Positions 15,497 to 25,549 are shown, numbered from the stretch's first letter. The stretch: 64,000 nt of DNA from Pseudomonadota bacterium (GCA_023423275.1 JAFAFW010000086.1:1-64000), one strand, 5' to 3'. The notes: generated from the sequence alone by a model not told the origin. Program-made: numbers and translations.

Positions 15497-16153
15497 TCAG
15501 TTCGCAAGCCGCTGCCAGTCTCCCGTATCGATCCGGTTGATGGCAATCACGGCCTGTGTGCGGCTGTCCACGCCGAGCTTCTGCAGGATGGCGGAGACAT
15601 GCGCCTTGATCGTCGCCTCGGAGACGTTCAACCGGAACGCAATCTGTTTGTTCAGAAGCCCCTCGCCCAACATCATGAGAACGCGCACCTGCTGCGGCGT
15701 CAGCGTCGACAGACGCGCGATAAGCTCGCTTGCTTCCTTGCCCTGAGCCGCGAGATCGACGTCAGGGGGCACCCAGACCTCACCGCCGAGAACCTGGCGG
15801 ACAGCGGTCCGGATGACATCCACCGGCTGCGATTTGGGCACGAAACCCGACGCACCGAAGCCGATTGCCCCGCGGATCGTCGCCAAGTCATCACTGGCCG
15901 AGACGATGACCACCGGAATCTCGGGGTATTGAGCCCGCAAAAACAGCAGCCCTGAGAGCCCCTGCACGCCCGGCATCGACAAATCCAGCAAAATCAAATC
16001 GATAGCGCTGTCTTCCGCGAGCTTGCCCGTCACCTCGTCCAGCGAACCGGCTTCGATGACCTCGGCAGCATCGAGGGACGTCGCCAAGGCTTGATGAAGC
16101 GCCTTGCGAAACAACGGATGATCGTCAACGATCATGATCCGGGTAGCAACCAT
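15497..16153 (-). CDS. LuxR-type two-component response regulator (CrbR/ErdR-like)
   Basis: A 218-residue regulator. The N-terminal receiver domain has the acidic pair in IMIVDDHPLFRKALHQAL, phospho-acceptor Asp57 in LILLDLSMPGVQG, the conserved Ser in VIVSAS and Lys in GFVPKS. The C-terminal LuxR-type HTH is LTPQQVRVLMMLGEGLLNKQ, then IAFRLNVSEATIKAHVSAIL. It is divergent from a DUF4212/SSF symporter pair with a 292-base gap, the usual place of an acetate-switch regulator. The best candidate kinase in the window is the SSF hybrid kinase at 7200-10739. That it activates symporter or acs genes is inferred from CrbSR and MxtR/ErdR systems. Confidence 0.92.
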   Translation of the reverse strand: MVATRIMIVDDHPLFRKALHQALATSLDAAEVIEAGSLDEVTGKLAEDSAIDLILLDLSMPGVQGLSGLLFLRAQYPEIPVVIVSASDDLATIRGAIGFGASGFVPKSQPVDVIRTAVRQVLGGEVWVPPDVDLAAQGKEASELIARLSTLTPQQVRVLMMLGEGLLNKQIAFRLNVSEATIKAHVSAILQKLGVDSRTQAVIAINRIDTGDWQRLAN

Positions 16154-16445
16154 TTGCCTGTCCTAACCTATGGCCATCGGCGGCACACTGGGGACCGACC
16201 GGCGCTGAGTGGCTCCAGCTCAAGCAGTCGCCACGAAATCGTGCTGATCGCGATTTAAGCAACTTGATGAACGTCAACGCAAGGGTATCCTCGTTTCTTG
16301 GTGGAGAAGCGACTTTTTCCCGCCGATCCCCGCCAGTTTGAGCGATGGTCTTGCGCAGCCGGACGGCGACCGGATAATTCGCACGACGCTGGCAGGCCAA
16401 GAGCCTGAGACGCGGTATTCAGGGAAAACCGAGGGGGATAGGCCG

Positions 16446-16706
16446 ATGATCGAACGCCGCGAGCGCAAACCCTACTGGCGGCACACCAAATGGCAGATGC
16501 TGGCCACCCTGCTGCCCTATCTGCTCGCCGTCATTCTCTTGCCGCTCTACGCTGAACGCTTGAATTCCAACAGATTTTTGAGTTTTCCCCTGGGCTACTT
16601 CCTCGTCGGGCACGGGCTGATCCTGATCGCCGTGGTCACTATCGCTTCGTTCGTCAACCGCCAGGATGCCATAGACCACTGGCACGGCAGCAACGAGCAG
16701 GTCTGA
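16446..16706 (+). CDS. DUF4212 small subunit of sodium:substrate symporter
   Basis: An 86-residue membrane protein with two helices (about residues 18-36, MLATLLPYLLAVILLPLYA, and 48-67, PLGYFLVGHGLILIAVVTIA), starting with a basic cytoplasmic segment (ERRERKPYWRHTKW). This is the DUF4212 family, encoded next to ActP-type SSF symporters and thought to be their small subunit. ATG 16446 has GAGGGGGATA upstream; codons further 5' are in frame but look untranslated. The large subunit begins 46 bases downstream. Confidence 0.9.
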   Translation: MIERRERKPYWRHTKWQMLATLLPYLLAVILLPLYAERLNSNRFLSFPLGYFLVGHGLILIAVVTIASFVNRQDAIDHWHGSNEQV

Positions 16707-16752
16707 CACCCACCTCGATCGGCCATCGCCAGAGCAAGTCCGAGCCATCATC

Positions 16753-18588
16753 ATGCCGCTTTCCCGCACGCGCGTCGTCAATCCCCGGCTCGGCACCTAT
16801 TTCGGTATCTTCGCGAGTGCATTCGCCGCGCTCGTGCTGATCCTGCTGATCCTCGAGCAGCTCGGGGTCTCCGACAACGTCATCCGCAGCGCGATGTTGC
16901 TTGGCCCTCTGGCCCTCTATGCCGCAGTCGGCGCGTCGGCGTCGACACGCGAATCGTTCGATTTCTTCGCCAGCGGACGCCGTGTGCCAGCCTTCTTCAA
17001 TGGCATGGTTGTTGCGGTTACAGCCGTTGGCGCCACAGGCGTCGTCGCCGGCACCGGTCTGTTTTTCCTGAACGGATTCGACGCCTGGTGCGTCGTGATT
17101 GGCCTGACCGGAGGCCTCGTCGTGATGGCCGTTCTGATCGCACCGTTTCTGCGTAAGTTCGGTGCCTTCACGGTACCAAGCTATCTCGGCCGCCGGTTTG
17201 AAAGCCGGTCTGTCAGGCTGGCGGCGGCCGCGATGATGTCGGTCTCCATTCTGCTCGTCATTGCCGCTGAATTTCGCATGGGAGTATTCGCCGGAACCTG
17301 GCTATCGGGCCGATCCGAAGGCATCGTGATCCTGGTTCTCGTGACAGCCATCGCGCTGTCCATCGCTGGCGGCGGGATGCGGTCGGCGAGTTGGTCGAAC
17401 ACGTCCCAGGGCATTTCCATGATGATGGCGCTGGCCGTACCGATGGCGATGGTTGCCACTGCGGTCACGAACTTGCCCTTTGGCCCGTTGAGCCATGGTC
17501 CCGTGTTGCGCGTCCTGGACCGGCTGGAGCGCCAGCAGGGCCTGCCGATTCCGGATCTGTCACCTTTGGCGTTCAACCTCGCCGGATCGGGGCTGGAGCC
17601 GATCGTGCATCGATTTTCGGCGCCGTTCGGGAGTGTCGGATCGCTGAGTTTCATCATCGCCAGCCTCACCTTGATGGCAGGTGTTGCCGTTGCACCGTGG
17701 CTGCTGCCCCGCGCCGGCACAACGCCCAGCGTCTACGATACGCGCAAGTCGCTGGGATGGGCGGTCTTCATCCTCGGCATGATCATGCTGGTCATCTCGT
17801 CGATCGCCGTCTTCATGCGCGATATCGCCATGGACACCCTGGTCGGGTTCAGCGCATCCCAGCTACCGGAATGGTTCCGCTCCCTTGAGGCGGCAGGCCT
17901 CGCCGGCGTACAGGGCCAGGTGCCGAGACTCCCATTGAGCAGCTTCAGCATCAATCGGGACGCCGTGCTGTTCGCGCTGCCGATTGCATCCGGATATCCG
18001 GTGGTCGTCGTGTACCTCGCTCTGGCCGGAGCCGTCGCCGCCGCCGTCGCAGCCGCCAGCATGTCGTCACTATCGCTCGGGACGATCCTCGCCGAGGATG
18101 TCGTCAACGGACTGAAGTGGGAACCGGCGCCCGATCGTCTCAGGCTCGCCATGGCGCGCGCCGCGACCGTCATCGCAACACTCATCGGCGCCTGGCTCGC
18201 CCTGATCGCGCCTGCTGACCCGTTGCGGCTGCTTTTGTGGGCCTTGGCTCTCTCCGGTTCCACTCTCTTTCCGGTGATCACGCTTTCGATCTGGTCGAAG
18301 CGCATCAACGCCCTGGGAGCGCTCGCCGGCATGGGGGCCGGCTTCACGGTGGCCGTGCTCGCAATCGTAGCGGGCGAGGCGTCATGGCTTGGCGTCAACA
18401 GTACGCTCGCGGGCGTGTTCGGCATCCCCGCGGGCTTCATCGCGGCAATGATCGCCAGCTTGATCGGCCCTCCCCCATCGCGTCACGCGTTGGAACTCCT
18501 CAGGGAAATGCGGATCCCGGGGGGCGAGACCGTGCACGATCGAGAAATGCGCCTCTTGCGCTTGAAGCAAAGGCAGCGTCCTTTGTAG
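16753..18588 (+). CDS. Sodium:solute symporter (SSF) family permease, probable acetate/monocarboxylate uptake
   Basis: A 611-residue inner-membrane carrier with 13 or more hydrophobic helices. The SSF core is visible in ASTRESFDFFASGRRVPAFF, then NGMVVAVTAVGATGVVAGTG (TM1-2 region with the Na+-site context) and FTVPSYLGRRFESRSVR. It is longer than classical ActP (about 550 residues), matching the subfamily that pairs with DUF4212 proteins. It probably imports a short-chain acid with sodium. The gene follows the DUF4212 subunit on the same transcript and is divergent from a CrbR-like regulator. The substrate is inferred from context only. Confidence 0.9.
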   Translation: MPLSRTRVVNPRLGTYFGIFASAFAALVLILLILEQLGVSDNVIRSAMLLGPLALYAAVGASASTRESFDFFASGRRVPAFFNGMVVAVTAVGATGVVAGTGLFFLNGFDAWCVVIGLTGGLVVMAVLIAPFLRKFGAFTVPSYLGRRFESRSVRLAAAAMMSVSILLVIAAEFRMGVFAGTWLSGRSEGIVILVLVTAIALSIAGGGMRSASWSNTSQGISMMMALAVPMAMVATAVTNLPFGPLSHGPVLRVLDRLERQQGLPIPDLSPLAFNLAGSGLEPIVHRFSAPFGSVGSLSFIIASLTLMAGVAVAPWLLPRAGTTPSVYDTRKSLGWAVFILGMIMLVISSIAVFMRDIAMDTLVGFSASQLPEWFRSLEAAGLAGVQGQVPRLPLSSFSINRDAVLFALPIASGYPVVVVYLALAGAVAAAVAAASMSSLSLGTILAEDVVNGLKWEPAPDRLRLAMARAATVIATLIGAWLALIAPADPLRLLLWALALSGSTLFPVITLSIWSKRINALGALAGMGAGFTVAVLAIVAGEASWLGVNSTLAGVFGIPAGFIAAMIASLIGPPPSRHALELLREMRIPGGETVHDREMRLLRLKQRQRPL

Positions 18589-18631
18589 GCTGACTTCATC
18601 ACTCAGGATCGAGCCAGAACATCCGTCCTTC

Positions 18632-19609
18632 ATGACACCTCACCAGACGCCAGCCAACGAACCACGTCACGGCCTTTATCCGCCGATCGAACCGTTTGCC
18701 AGGGGACGCCTGGCGGTTTCCGGCGGGCATGAAATCTACTTTGAACAATGCGGCAATCCGCACGGAAAGCCTGTCGTGCTGGTTCACGGGGGACCGGGCG
18801 GCGGCTCCAATCCGACGATGCGCCGGTTTCACGATCCTTCGCGCTATCGCATCGTGCTGTTCGATCAGCGCGGCTGCGGCCAGTCGATGCCGCATGCATC
18901 CCTTGAACACAACACGACCTGGGATCTCATCGAGGATATGGAGCGGCTACGGGCCCATCTCGGCATCGAGCGCTGGCAACTCCTGGGCGGCTCTTGGGGC
19001 TCCACGCTCGCCCTGGCGTACGCCGAGCGGCATCCCGAACGAGTCTCCGAGCTGATCCTGCGCGGCATCTTTCTGTTGCGGAAAAGCGAGATCGACTGGT
19101 TCTACCAGGAAGGCTGCAGCTGGATCTATCCCGATGCGTTCGAGGAATACCAGGCCCTGATACCTCCGATAGAGCGATCAGATATGGTCCGCGCTTACTA
19201 CAAGCGGCTGACACATCCCGACCACGCGGTCCGGCTCGCCGCGGCAAAAGCGTGGAGTATCTGGGAAGGAACAACCCTCTCCCTGCATCCGGATCCCGAT
19301 CGCGTGCGTCACTTCGGCAATGACAACTATGCCATCGCCTTCGCGCGGATCGAATGCCATTACTTCATCAACAGCGGCTTCATGAGCCGCGACGGTCAGC
19401 TTCTCGAGGATGCATTCCGGATCGCCGACATCCCGGGCGTTATCGTGCATGGCCGCTACGATGTCGTGACACCGTTGAAGAACGCCTGGGATCTGAAGCG
19501 CGTCTGGTCTCGCGCCGATCTGCGGATCGCCGGCACCTCGGGGCACGCTATGACCGAGCCCGGCATCGTTCATGAACTGATCTCCGCGACCCGCCGTTTT
19601 GCATCGTGA
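18632..19609 (+). CDS. pip: Proline iminopeptidase (S33 alpha/beta hydrolase)
   Basis: A 325-residue cytosolic peptidase that removes N-terminal proline. The nucleophile elbow is LLGGSWGSTLALAYAERHPE (GGSWGS). The oxyanion-hole motif is VLVHGGPGGGSNP, and DQRGCGQSMPH is a Pip hallmark. The acid is probably the Asp in VIVHGRYDVVTP, and the catalytic His lies in GTSGHAMTEPG. Length and order are normal for the S33 Pip group. It begins 43 bases after the symporter and may share its transcript. Together with the peptide importer and the M29 aminopeptidase in this window, it fits use of peptides. Confidence 0.95.
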   Translation: MTPHQTPANEPRHGLYPPIEPFARGRLAVSGGHEIYFEQCGNPHGKPVVLVHGGPGGGSNPTMRRFHDPSRYRIVLFDQRGCGQSMPHASLEHNTTWDLIEDMERLRAHLGIERWQLLGGSWGSTLALAYAERHPERVSELILRGIFLLRKSEIDWFYQEGCSWIYPDAFEEYQALIPPIERSDMVRAYYKRLTHPDHAVRLAAAKAWSIWEGTTLSLHPDPDRVRHFGNDNYAIAFARIECHYFINSGFMSRDGQLLEDAFRIADIPGVIVHGRYDVVTPLKNAWDLKRVWSRADLRIAGTSGHAMTEPGIVHELISATRRFAS

Positions 19610-19747
19610 GACCATCCGGGCGCAGGCGGGCCAAGGTCTGCAAGGGTGCGTCGCCTTTACGCCGCGCGCCCGATGAAATGCCTGAGGTTATCTCCTTCTG
19701 AGTGACTTGCGCGCCAGCCTCCGATCGGTATAGTCCGCCCGGCGAAC

Positions 19748-19837
19748 GGAGGGGTGGCCGAGTGGTTGAAGGCGCACGCCTGGAACGCGTGTAGGCGGGC
19801 AACCGTCTCGAGGGTTCGAATCCCTCCCCCTCCGCCA
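19748..19837 (+). tRNA. tRNA-Ser (anticodon GGA)
   Basis: Class II tRNA with a long variable arm. The acceptor GGAGGGG pairs with CCCCTCC, the anticodon stem CACGC/GCGTG encloses CTGGAAC (anticodon GGA), the variable arm is TAGGCGGGCAACCGTCTC and the T arm is GAGGGTTCGAATCCCTC. The CCA is encoded. A decayed recombinase starts immediately downstream, so this gene borders an old insertion. Confidence 0.96.
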
Positions 19838-19839
19838 AT

Positions 19840-20597
19840 TCAGTACAGAACTGGGCGCTGATATTGCAGGCGTTTCCCCAGTGGAACGCCTGTCAGAGTC
19901 CTGAGCAGACTGCTCTTCGAGTCCATGATCCGAACCGCGCGCTGCGCCGGTGCCCGAAGATGATCGCGGCGGTAGCCGCCCCCTTCGATCCTGATCTTCT
20001 CGCGCGCAGCGGCTCCGAGCTTATGGATCATCGCAGGGGCGATGGCCTTGTGGCTTGAGCTCGCCAGCATGGCTTCAATGCGCTCGGCATCGGCCTGGGC
20101 CTGCTCATGTATGCCCCTGAGCCCGGCCATCCGTTCCGCAAGCGCCGGCTCGTACGGATCGAGAGCGCCAGCCTCCACGCCATCATAGAGACGCTTCAGG
20201 TGCTTCTTCGTGTCCTCGATGCGCATACGCAGCTCCGCAAGCTACTCGCGACGGCGGTCGGCCTGCTCTCCCCGGCGATCGAGGATCGTGCCGGCATCTC
20301 CTCCAGTCGCTCGGGCTGCAGCAGCCTGTCCTCGATGCGGCCGACCACGAGGTCGTCGAGCTTCTTCATCGGAATCGAGCAGCCTTCGCAGCCCATCTCG
20401 CCCTGCTGCGCCTTGATCGAGCAGGTGTAGCAGCGGTAGCGCCCGCCTTTGCCGGTTCTGATCGTCATTGCCCCGCCGCACTTGGCGCAAAAGCAGATGC
20501 CGATGAGCAGTGTTAGCCCGCTGGTTGCGCTTGTGCAGCAGCGTCTGCACGGCGTCGAAGTCTCGCGGTCGATCAGCGGCGGTACGGCGATCCTGTC
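19840..20597 (-). pseudogene. Decayed large serine recombinase (C-terminal part)
   Basis: Read on the minus strand in pieces, the segment gives the C-terminal half of a large serine recombinase. It has a linker (FDAVQTLLHKRN), the recombinase zinc ribbon (GICFCAKCGGAM, then YRCYTCSIKAQQG and CEGCSIPM), a coiled-coil region (KKHLKRLYDGVEAGALDPYE) and the typical end GGGYRRDHLRA...SKSSLLRTL. At least two frame changes separate these parts (near 20525 and 20300), and the catalytic resolvase domain is missing. Intact relatives run about 500-600 residues. It is a remnant of a mobile element next to tRNA-Ser. Confidence 0.82.
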
Positions 20598-20749
20598 TCA
20601 GGCCGGAGCGGCCGAGCCATGTCTGGAGCTACGACTTCGTGCAGGATCAAACCGAGGACAAGCGGCCGTTTCGGACGCTCACCGTGATCGATGAATACAC
20701 ACGGCGCTGCCTGGCCATCGTCGTGGCGCGACGTTTGCGAACTGACTAA
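20598..20749 (+). mobile_element. IS3-family transposase (OrfB) remnant
   Basis: A short in-frame stretch ending at a TAA codes for RPSHVWSYDFVQDQTEDKRP followed by FRTLTVIDEYTRRCLAIVVA. This is the first Asp region of the IS3-family DDE catalytic core (YDFV, then IDEYTR with its catalytic Asp). Only about 45 codons remain; both ends of the transposase are lost. It abuts the recombinase remnant on the opposite strand, so one decayed element probably interrupted another. Confidence 0.75.
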
Positions 20750-20788
20750 CATGCGTTGATATCGGACAGTCAACATCGCGGCGGAACG

Positions 20789-20962
20789 GGTTTCGCAGGC
20801 TATCGTGACATCTCTGTCCGGAAGGATATCGCGGAGATGCGTCGCAACCTTGAAGCGTTCAACGAGTCGGAACTCGACGGTACGCCGTTTTTCATCGCGG
20901 CATCCGGATAGCGGCCGGAAGATGCGCGCCAGGCGTTCTTGGCACTGGTCGGCGCGGATGAG
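20789..20962 (+). pseudogene. Broken reading frame of unknown family
   Basis: A frame reads GFAGYRDISVRKDIAEMRRN and continues to ELDGTPFFIAASG before a TAG at 20909-20911, then goes on sensibly as [18 protein letters not shown]. Protein-like sequence on both sides of the stop suggests a real gene that acquired a nonsense codon, but the family is not recognised and the ends are undefined. It runs up to the 3' end of the ABC transporter operon on the other strand. Confidence 0.3.
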
Positions 20963-22072
20963 TTAAGGACTCATCTGCGGTGCACGTACGCGTCCCCCAG
21001 AAAACCGCTTCTGGTTGGCGGCATTGAAGGCGCGCAGGCGGCGGGCGAGAACACTGGACTCGTCACCGATGTCCTCGACCGCCGGTTCAACGTGCGGAAT
21101 TTTCGTCCAACGATGGCATGCTACCCGCTGATCCGATCCGGTCACCTCGAGTGCCGGAGCGACGGTGGTGCACTCCGGCGCAGCGAAGGCGCAGCGCGGA
21201 TTGAAATGACAGCCCGGCGGTGGCGCGATCGGGCTCGGCAGCTCGCCTTCCGTGATATTCCGCGTGCGATCGCGGTGAGCGAGACGTGGCACGGCATCGA
21301 GCAGGGTGCGGGTGTAGGGATGGCGTGGCGTTTCGAACAGTGCGTTCGCGGATGCCAGCTCGACGATGCGGCCGAGGTACATGACTGCGACTTCGTCGGC
21401 CATCTGACGGACGACGCCGAGATCATGCGTGACCAACAGCAAAGCGATGCCCGTGCGCTGCTGCAGGTCTCTCAGCAGGTTGATGATCTGGGCCTGAACC
21501 GAGACATCCAGTGCCGACACCGGCTCGTCCGCGACGATCAGTTCCGGTTCCGACGCCAGTGCACGCGCGATGCACAGCCGCTGCCGCTGGCCGCCGCTGA
21601 ACTCGTGAGGATAGCGGTCGAGATGATCGGCATTGAGGCCCACCAATTCGAGGAGCTCGATGCTGCGTGCTTCCAGGTCGCGACGGGACAGCAGACGCGT
21701 CAATCGGAGCGGCTGAGCCAGCATGCGCCGGATTGTCTTACGCGGATCGAGCGAAGAAAACGGATCCTGAAATACGATCTGCATGCGTCGGCGCGCAGCG
21801 CGCAACTGTGCGGGCGACATGGACCGCACATCCTCATCCGCAAAATGCAGCTTTCCCGCCGTCGGTTCAATCAGGCGCATGATCATGCGGCTGAGGGTCG
21901 TCTTACCGCAGCCGCTTTCTCCGACGATCGCGAGCGTGCGCCCGCGTTCAAGCGTGAAGGTCACGCCATCCACCGCACGGACTATCGAACGCGGCCGCCC
22001 GAAGATGTCGGGCGCCATCGGGAAATGCTTGGCAAGGTTCTCAACCTGCAGCAATGGTCCCGGTTCGCTCAT
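20963..22072 (-). CDS. Dipeptide/oligopeptide ABC transporter ATP-binding protein (DppF-like)
   Basis: A 369-residue nucleotide-binding subunit. Walker A is GESGCGKTT, the signature [16 protein letters not shown], Walker [14 protein letters not shown] and the switch His lies in [11 protein letters not shown]. The C-terminal oligo_HPY region ([19 protein letters not shown]) is diagnostic of peptide/nickel transporters and carries cysteines that may bind a cluster. The start at 22072 overlaps the stop of the other ATPase gene by four bases (ATGA), so they are translationally coupled. The C-terminus runs some 50 residues past the usual end (e.g. [14 protein letters not shown]). Confidence 0.93.
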   Translation of the reverse strand: MSEPGPLLQVENLAKHFPMAPDIFGRPRSIVRAVDGVTFTLERGRTLAIVGESGCGKTTLSRMIMRLIEPTAGKLHFADEDVRSMSPAQLRAARRRMQIVFQDPFSSLDPRKTIRRMLAQPLRLTRLLSRRDLEARSIELLELVGLNADHLDRYPHEFSGGQRQRLCIARALASEPELIVADEPVSALDVSVQAQIINLLRDLQQRTGIALLLVTHDLGVVRQMADEVAVMYLGRIVELASANALFETPRHPYTRTLLDAVPRLAHRDRTRNITEGELPSPIAPPPGCHFNPRCAFAAPECTTVAPALEVTGSDQRVACHRWTKIPHVEPAVEDIGDESSVLARRLRAFNAANQKRFSGGRVRAPQMSP

Positions 22073-23100
22073 GCGTGGGCCTCGACAGGAGCGTTCCAGC
22101 ACGATACCCAATGCGCGGGAGCTACCTCGCGCGCTGGTGGGGCCTCGCGTGTGCACCGTTCATCGGAGAACGGACAGCGTTGATGAAAAGCGCAACCGGA
22201 AGGCCGGCGTGCGGCCATCGGCACGCTGCCCGAGATGATGGTCAGATGCTCCTCCCGCCGGTCAAGCTTCGGCACGGAGCCGAGGAGACCCAGCGTGTAC
22301 GGGTGCTGGGGTGAAGCGAATAATGCGGCGGTCGGCGCGCGCTCGACGATCTTCCCGAGGTACATCACGGCGACGTCGTCGGCGAATTCAGCGATGACAC
22401 CGAGATCGTGTGTGATGAAAAGGACTGCCGTTCCGAGCCGACGGCGCAGTTCGTCGATCAACGCCAGAATCTGCGCCTGGACGGTGACGTCGAGCGCCGT
22501 CGTCGGCTCGTCCGCGACGAGGACTTGCGGTTCGCAGGCGAGGGCCATGGCGATCATCACGCGCTGACGCATTCCGCCCGACAGCCGATGCGGATAGTCC
22601 TTCACCCGCTGTTCCGCCGCCGGGATGCGCACACGGCGCAGGACCGCCACGGCCTGCTCCATCGCCTCATGCTGGGATAGTCCCCGATGCACGCGCAGTG
22701 TTTCCGCAATCTGCTCTCCCACGGTGAACACCGGGTTGAGCGATGTCATCGGCTCCTGGAAGATCATGGAAATTGCCGAGCCGCGGATCGGACGAAATGC
22801 CTCCTCATCCAGAGTTGCGAGATCCCGCCCCTCGAACAGAATGCGCCCGCCGGCGATGCGGCCGGCGGGGCTTGGTACCAATCCCAGAAGCGAGGCCGCC
22901 GTCACACTCTTGCCGCAGCCGGATTCTCCCACCAATCCGAGGATGCGGCCGCGCGACAGAGTGAACGAAATGCCGTCCACCGCGCGCGCGGCACCTGCCG
23001 ATCCGAAGGCGATCGACAGGTCCTGCACTTCCAGCACCGGTACCGGCGGAAAGCCGTGGTCCGATGGCGTGGCTGCGCTGAGGTCATCGGTAACCGGCAT
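22069..23100 (-). CDS. Dipeptide/oligopeptide ABC transporter ATP-binding protein (DppD-like)
   Basis: A 343-residue ATPase subunit that pairs with the DppF-like one. Walker A is [17 protein letters not shown], the signature [16 protein letters not shown], Walker [17 protein letters not shown] and the switch His is in [14 protein letters not shown]. The C-terminal oligo_HPY motif is present ([16 protein letters not shown]). It begins 5 bases after the stop of the binding-protein gene and overlaps the next ATPase by four bases, in a five-gene operon (permease, permease, binding protein, ATPase, ATPase). Confidence 0.93.
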   Translation of the reverse strand: MPVTDDLSAATPSDHGFPPVPVLEVQDLSIAFGSAGAARAVDGISFTLSRGRILGLVGESGCGKSVTAASLLGLVPSPAGRIAGGRILFEGRDLATLDEEAFRPIRGSAISMIFQEPMTSLNPVFTVGEQIAETLRVHRGLSQHEAMEQAVAVLRRVRIPAAEQRVKDYPHRLSGGMRQRVMIAMALACEPQVLVADEPTTALDVTVQAQILALIDELRRRLGTAVLFITHDLGVIAEFADDVAVMYLGKIVERAPTAALFASPQHPYTLGLLGSVPKLDRREEHLTIISGSVPMAARRPSGCAFHQRCPFSDERCTREAPPAREVAPAHWVSCWNAPVEAHA

Positions 23101-23105
23101 CGCGC

Positions 23106-24608
23106 CTACTCGAGCGACGCATCATCGAGTTGGAAAGCACCGTCCGGATTTTGCGTCCACTTCAGGTTGGAGCGGCCCGCCTGAATGATGGCGTCGAAGT
23201 GCGTGAACAGCATGGGCGCTTCCTGGCCGATCAGCTCCTGGGCCTTGTGGTAAAGCTTGATGCGTGCCGGGCGATCGAGTGTTTCGCGGGCCGTTACCAG
23301 AAGCTGGGTGATTTCCTCACTCTTGAGGCCAGAGAAATTGTTCGGTCCGCCGGTCGAAAACCAGTTGAACATGTTGCCGTCCGGGTCGGCGCGTCCCGAC
23401 CAGGTGGCCTGGTTCATTTCGAAATCGCCCGCGCGCAGCACGCGGATGTTGCTGGAGGCATCGATCTGCCGGATTTCGACCTTGAACCCGCCCTTGGACG
23501 CTTGCGCCTGGATGATCTCGGCATTACGGACCGTGATCGGCGCGCTGGTGACTGTAAGCGTGAACGAGACGCCATCGGGATGGCCAGCTTCGGCGAGCAA
23601 CTTCTTGGCGGCTTCGGGATCATAGATCACGGGCTTGAACTTCGGATCGAACGCCCATGTGACGGCCGGGGGGATCGGTCCATACGCCGGCATGCCGGTT
23701 CTGAAGTACACCACGTTGTGAATGATGTTCGGGTCCACGCTCATCAGCAGCGCACGACGCACGCGAACATCGTCAAATGGTGGTTTGCGCACATTCAACG
23801 CGAAGGCATAGAAGCCGATCGCCTGGCGCTGAGCGACGGCGATATTCTTATCGCTCTTCAGAGTGGAGAGGCTCTGCGGGGGGACCGCATCGACGAGTTG
23901 AACCGTTCCGCTGCGCAGATTGGTCAGGCGTACTGTTTCGTCCGGAATCGGCCGAAACACGACCTTGTCGAGATACGGCATATCCTTGCGCCAATAGCCA
24001 TCGAAGCGCTCGAGTACGAGCTGGCCGTTTTTGGTCCAGGAGCTGAATTTGAACGGCCCAGCTCCGACAGCACGCGTCGCGAAGTCGGCTCCCATCTTGC
24101 CCACGGCTGTGGGCGACACCATGAAGCCGGCGCGGTTGGAGAGCGCCGCCAGCAAAGGCGCATATGGCCGTTTCATCTTGATCTGGACAGTCAGAGGGTC
24201 GGCGACAGTCACACTGTCGACCGGCCCAAGCTCGGTCCGGCGTCCGGAACCGTTCTTGGGGTCCAGGTAACGATCGAGGTTGAATTTGACAGCCTCGGCA
24301 TCGAGCGCCGTTCCATCATGGAACGTGAGATTGGGGCGCAGTTTCAATTCCAAGGTCAGGTCATCGATGAAGCGGTATTCGGCAAGCCCCGGCTCGATTT
24401 CGAGGCTTTGCGTCATCCGTAGGAGCGGCGCGTGCAGGTTATACTGGATGAAGTTCTCGAAATAGCTGCCCATGAATGCGGGATCGAGCGTTACCGGATC
24501 CGACACGAGGCCAACGGTGAGCGTGCCTCCACGCTTCTGTGCCGATACCGTAGCCGGCATAGCGAGGATGGAGAGGGCGGCAAGCAAAACCAGAATGTAT
24601 TTCCGCAT
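23106..24608 (-). CDS. Peptide-type ABC transporter substrate-binding protein (SBP_bac_5)
   Basis: A 500-residue periplasmic binding protein with a signal peptide ([20 protein letters not shown], then VSAQ). The family 5 signature is present: [20 protein letters not shown] and the loop [20 protein letters not shown]. Proteins of this group bind dipeptides, oligopeptides, glutathione, nickel or opines. The start at ATG 24608 is marked by AAGGAG eight bases upstream; longer frames into the upstream permease gene are ignored. The order permeases, binding protein, ATPases is less common than having the binding protein first. Confidence 0.93.
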   Translation of the reverse strand: MRKYILVLLAALSILAMPATVSAQKRGGTLTVGLVSDPVTLDPAFMGSYFENFIQYNLHAPLLRMTQSLEIEPGLAEYRFIDDLTLELKLRPNLTFHDGTALDAEAVKFNLDRYLDPKNGSGRRTELGPVDSVTVADPLTVQIKMKRPYAPLLAALSNRAGFMVSPTAVGKMGADFATRAVGAGPFKFSSWTKNGQLVLERFDGYWRKDMPYLDKVVFRPIPDETVRLTNLRSGTVQLVDAVPPQSLSTLKSDKNIAVAQRQAIGFYAFALNVRKPPFDDVRVRRALLMSVDPNIIHNVVYFRTGMPAYGPIPPAVTWAFDPKFKPVIYDPEAAKKLLAEAGHPDGVSFTLTVTSAPITVRNAEIIQAQASKGGFKVEIRQIDASSNIRVLRAGDFEMNQATWSGRADPDGNMFNWFSTGGPNNFSGLKSEEITQLLVTARETLDRPARIKLYHKAQELIGQEAPMLFTHFDAIIQAGRSNLKWTQNPDGAFQLDDASLE

Positions 24609-24673
24609 GGGCAGTCTCCTTATTGAAGCTCTTTGACGGGGTGCGTGGTGAAACATCTCCCTTTCCACGCCCC

Positions 24674-25549
24674 TTACTGATCGCGCGGATCGAGACGGTC
24701 GCGCAGTCCGTCCCCGCACAAATTGAAGCCCAAAACGGCGAGGAATATCGCCATACCCGGGAACCATGCCATCCATGGCGCTTCACCGAGAAAGCCGATG
24801 GCGTTTTTCAGCATATTGCCCCAGCTCGGGTCGGGCGGCTGGATGCCTAGACCCAGGAAGGACAGATAGGATTCCGTGATGATGGCGGACGCGAACAGCA
24901 GCGACGCCAGGATAAAAAGCGAGGGCAGGATGTTCGGCAGCACCGTCCTCAGCATGATCGTCCCTTCGCCCACGCCCATGGCCCGCATCGCTTCGACGTA
25001 ATTCAACTCGCGGACGACGAGAGCCTGTGCACGGGCCATGCGTGCAAATACTGGGACATAGACCACGGCAATGGCGAGCATGGCATTGGGGAGAGACGGG
25101 CCGAGCACGGCCGTGATTGCGAGCGCCAGCAGAATGCTCGGGAAGGCGAACAGGACGTCCATGAAACGCATCAGGATATTGTCGATAAATCCACCGCGGT
25201 ATCCTGCTACAAGACCGATCAGCGTGCCGAGGACCAGCGCCGCTCCGACGCTGATGGCGCCGACGAGAAGTGAAACGCGAGCACCGGCCAGTACTCGCGC
25301 CAACAGATCGCGTCCGAGCTCGTCCGTGCCGAGCCAATTCTGGCTGTTGGGGGGCAGCAATGTCCGCGCGAAGTCGGCGGCAGTCGGATCGTAAGGCCAG
25401 AGCGCGGAGCCCGCGGACGCCATCAGTACAACGATCGCGACGATGCCAAGGCCCGTGAGACTGCGGGGGTCCTTCATCGTGCGCCGGATAAACCGCCGCG
25501 CCGGACTTTCCCTACCTGAAGCGCTCTCCAACGCAGTCGACCCGCTCAT
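24674..25549 (-). CDS. Peptide ABC transporter permease (DppC-like)
   Basis: A 291-residue inner-membrane subunit with an N-terminal helix (LGIVAIVVLMASAGSALW), then the DppC motif NWLGTDELGRDLLARVLAGA and five further helices. The EAA loop that contacts the ATPases is NYVEAMRAMGVGEGTIMLRT. The end FNLCGDGLRDRLDPRDQ is standard for this subunit. It overlaps the dppB-like gene by four bases, indicating coupled translation. Confidence 0.93.
   Translation of the reverse strand: MSGSTALESASGRESPARRFIRRTMKDPRSLTGLGIVAIVVLMASAGSALWPYDPTAADFARTLLPPNSQNWLGTDELGRDLLARVLAGARVSLLVGAISVGAALVLGTLIGLVAGYRGGFIDNILMRFMDVLFAFPSILLALAITAVLGPSLPNAMLAIAVVYVPVFARMARAQALVVRELNYVEAMRAMGVGEGTIMLRTVLPNILPSLFILASLLFASAIITESYLSFLGLGIQPPDPSWGNMLKNAIGFLGEAPWMAWFPGMAIFLAVLGFNLCGDGLRDRLDPRDQ

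Noticed and set aside
19548..19838. A minus-strand frame reading [20 protein letters not shown]
   Set aside because: It is the antisense of tRNA-Ser, again a widespread false annotation.
23130..24422. A 430-codon plus-strand frame opposite the peptide-binding protein
   Set aside because: Antisense to a gene with a signal peptide, ribosome site and SBP_bac_5 motifs; no own features.
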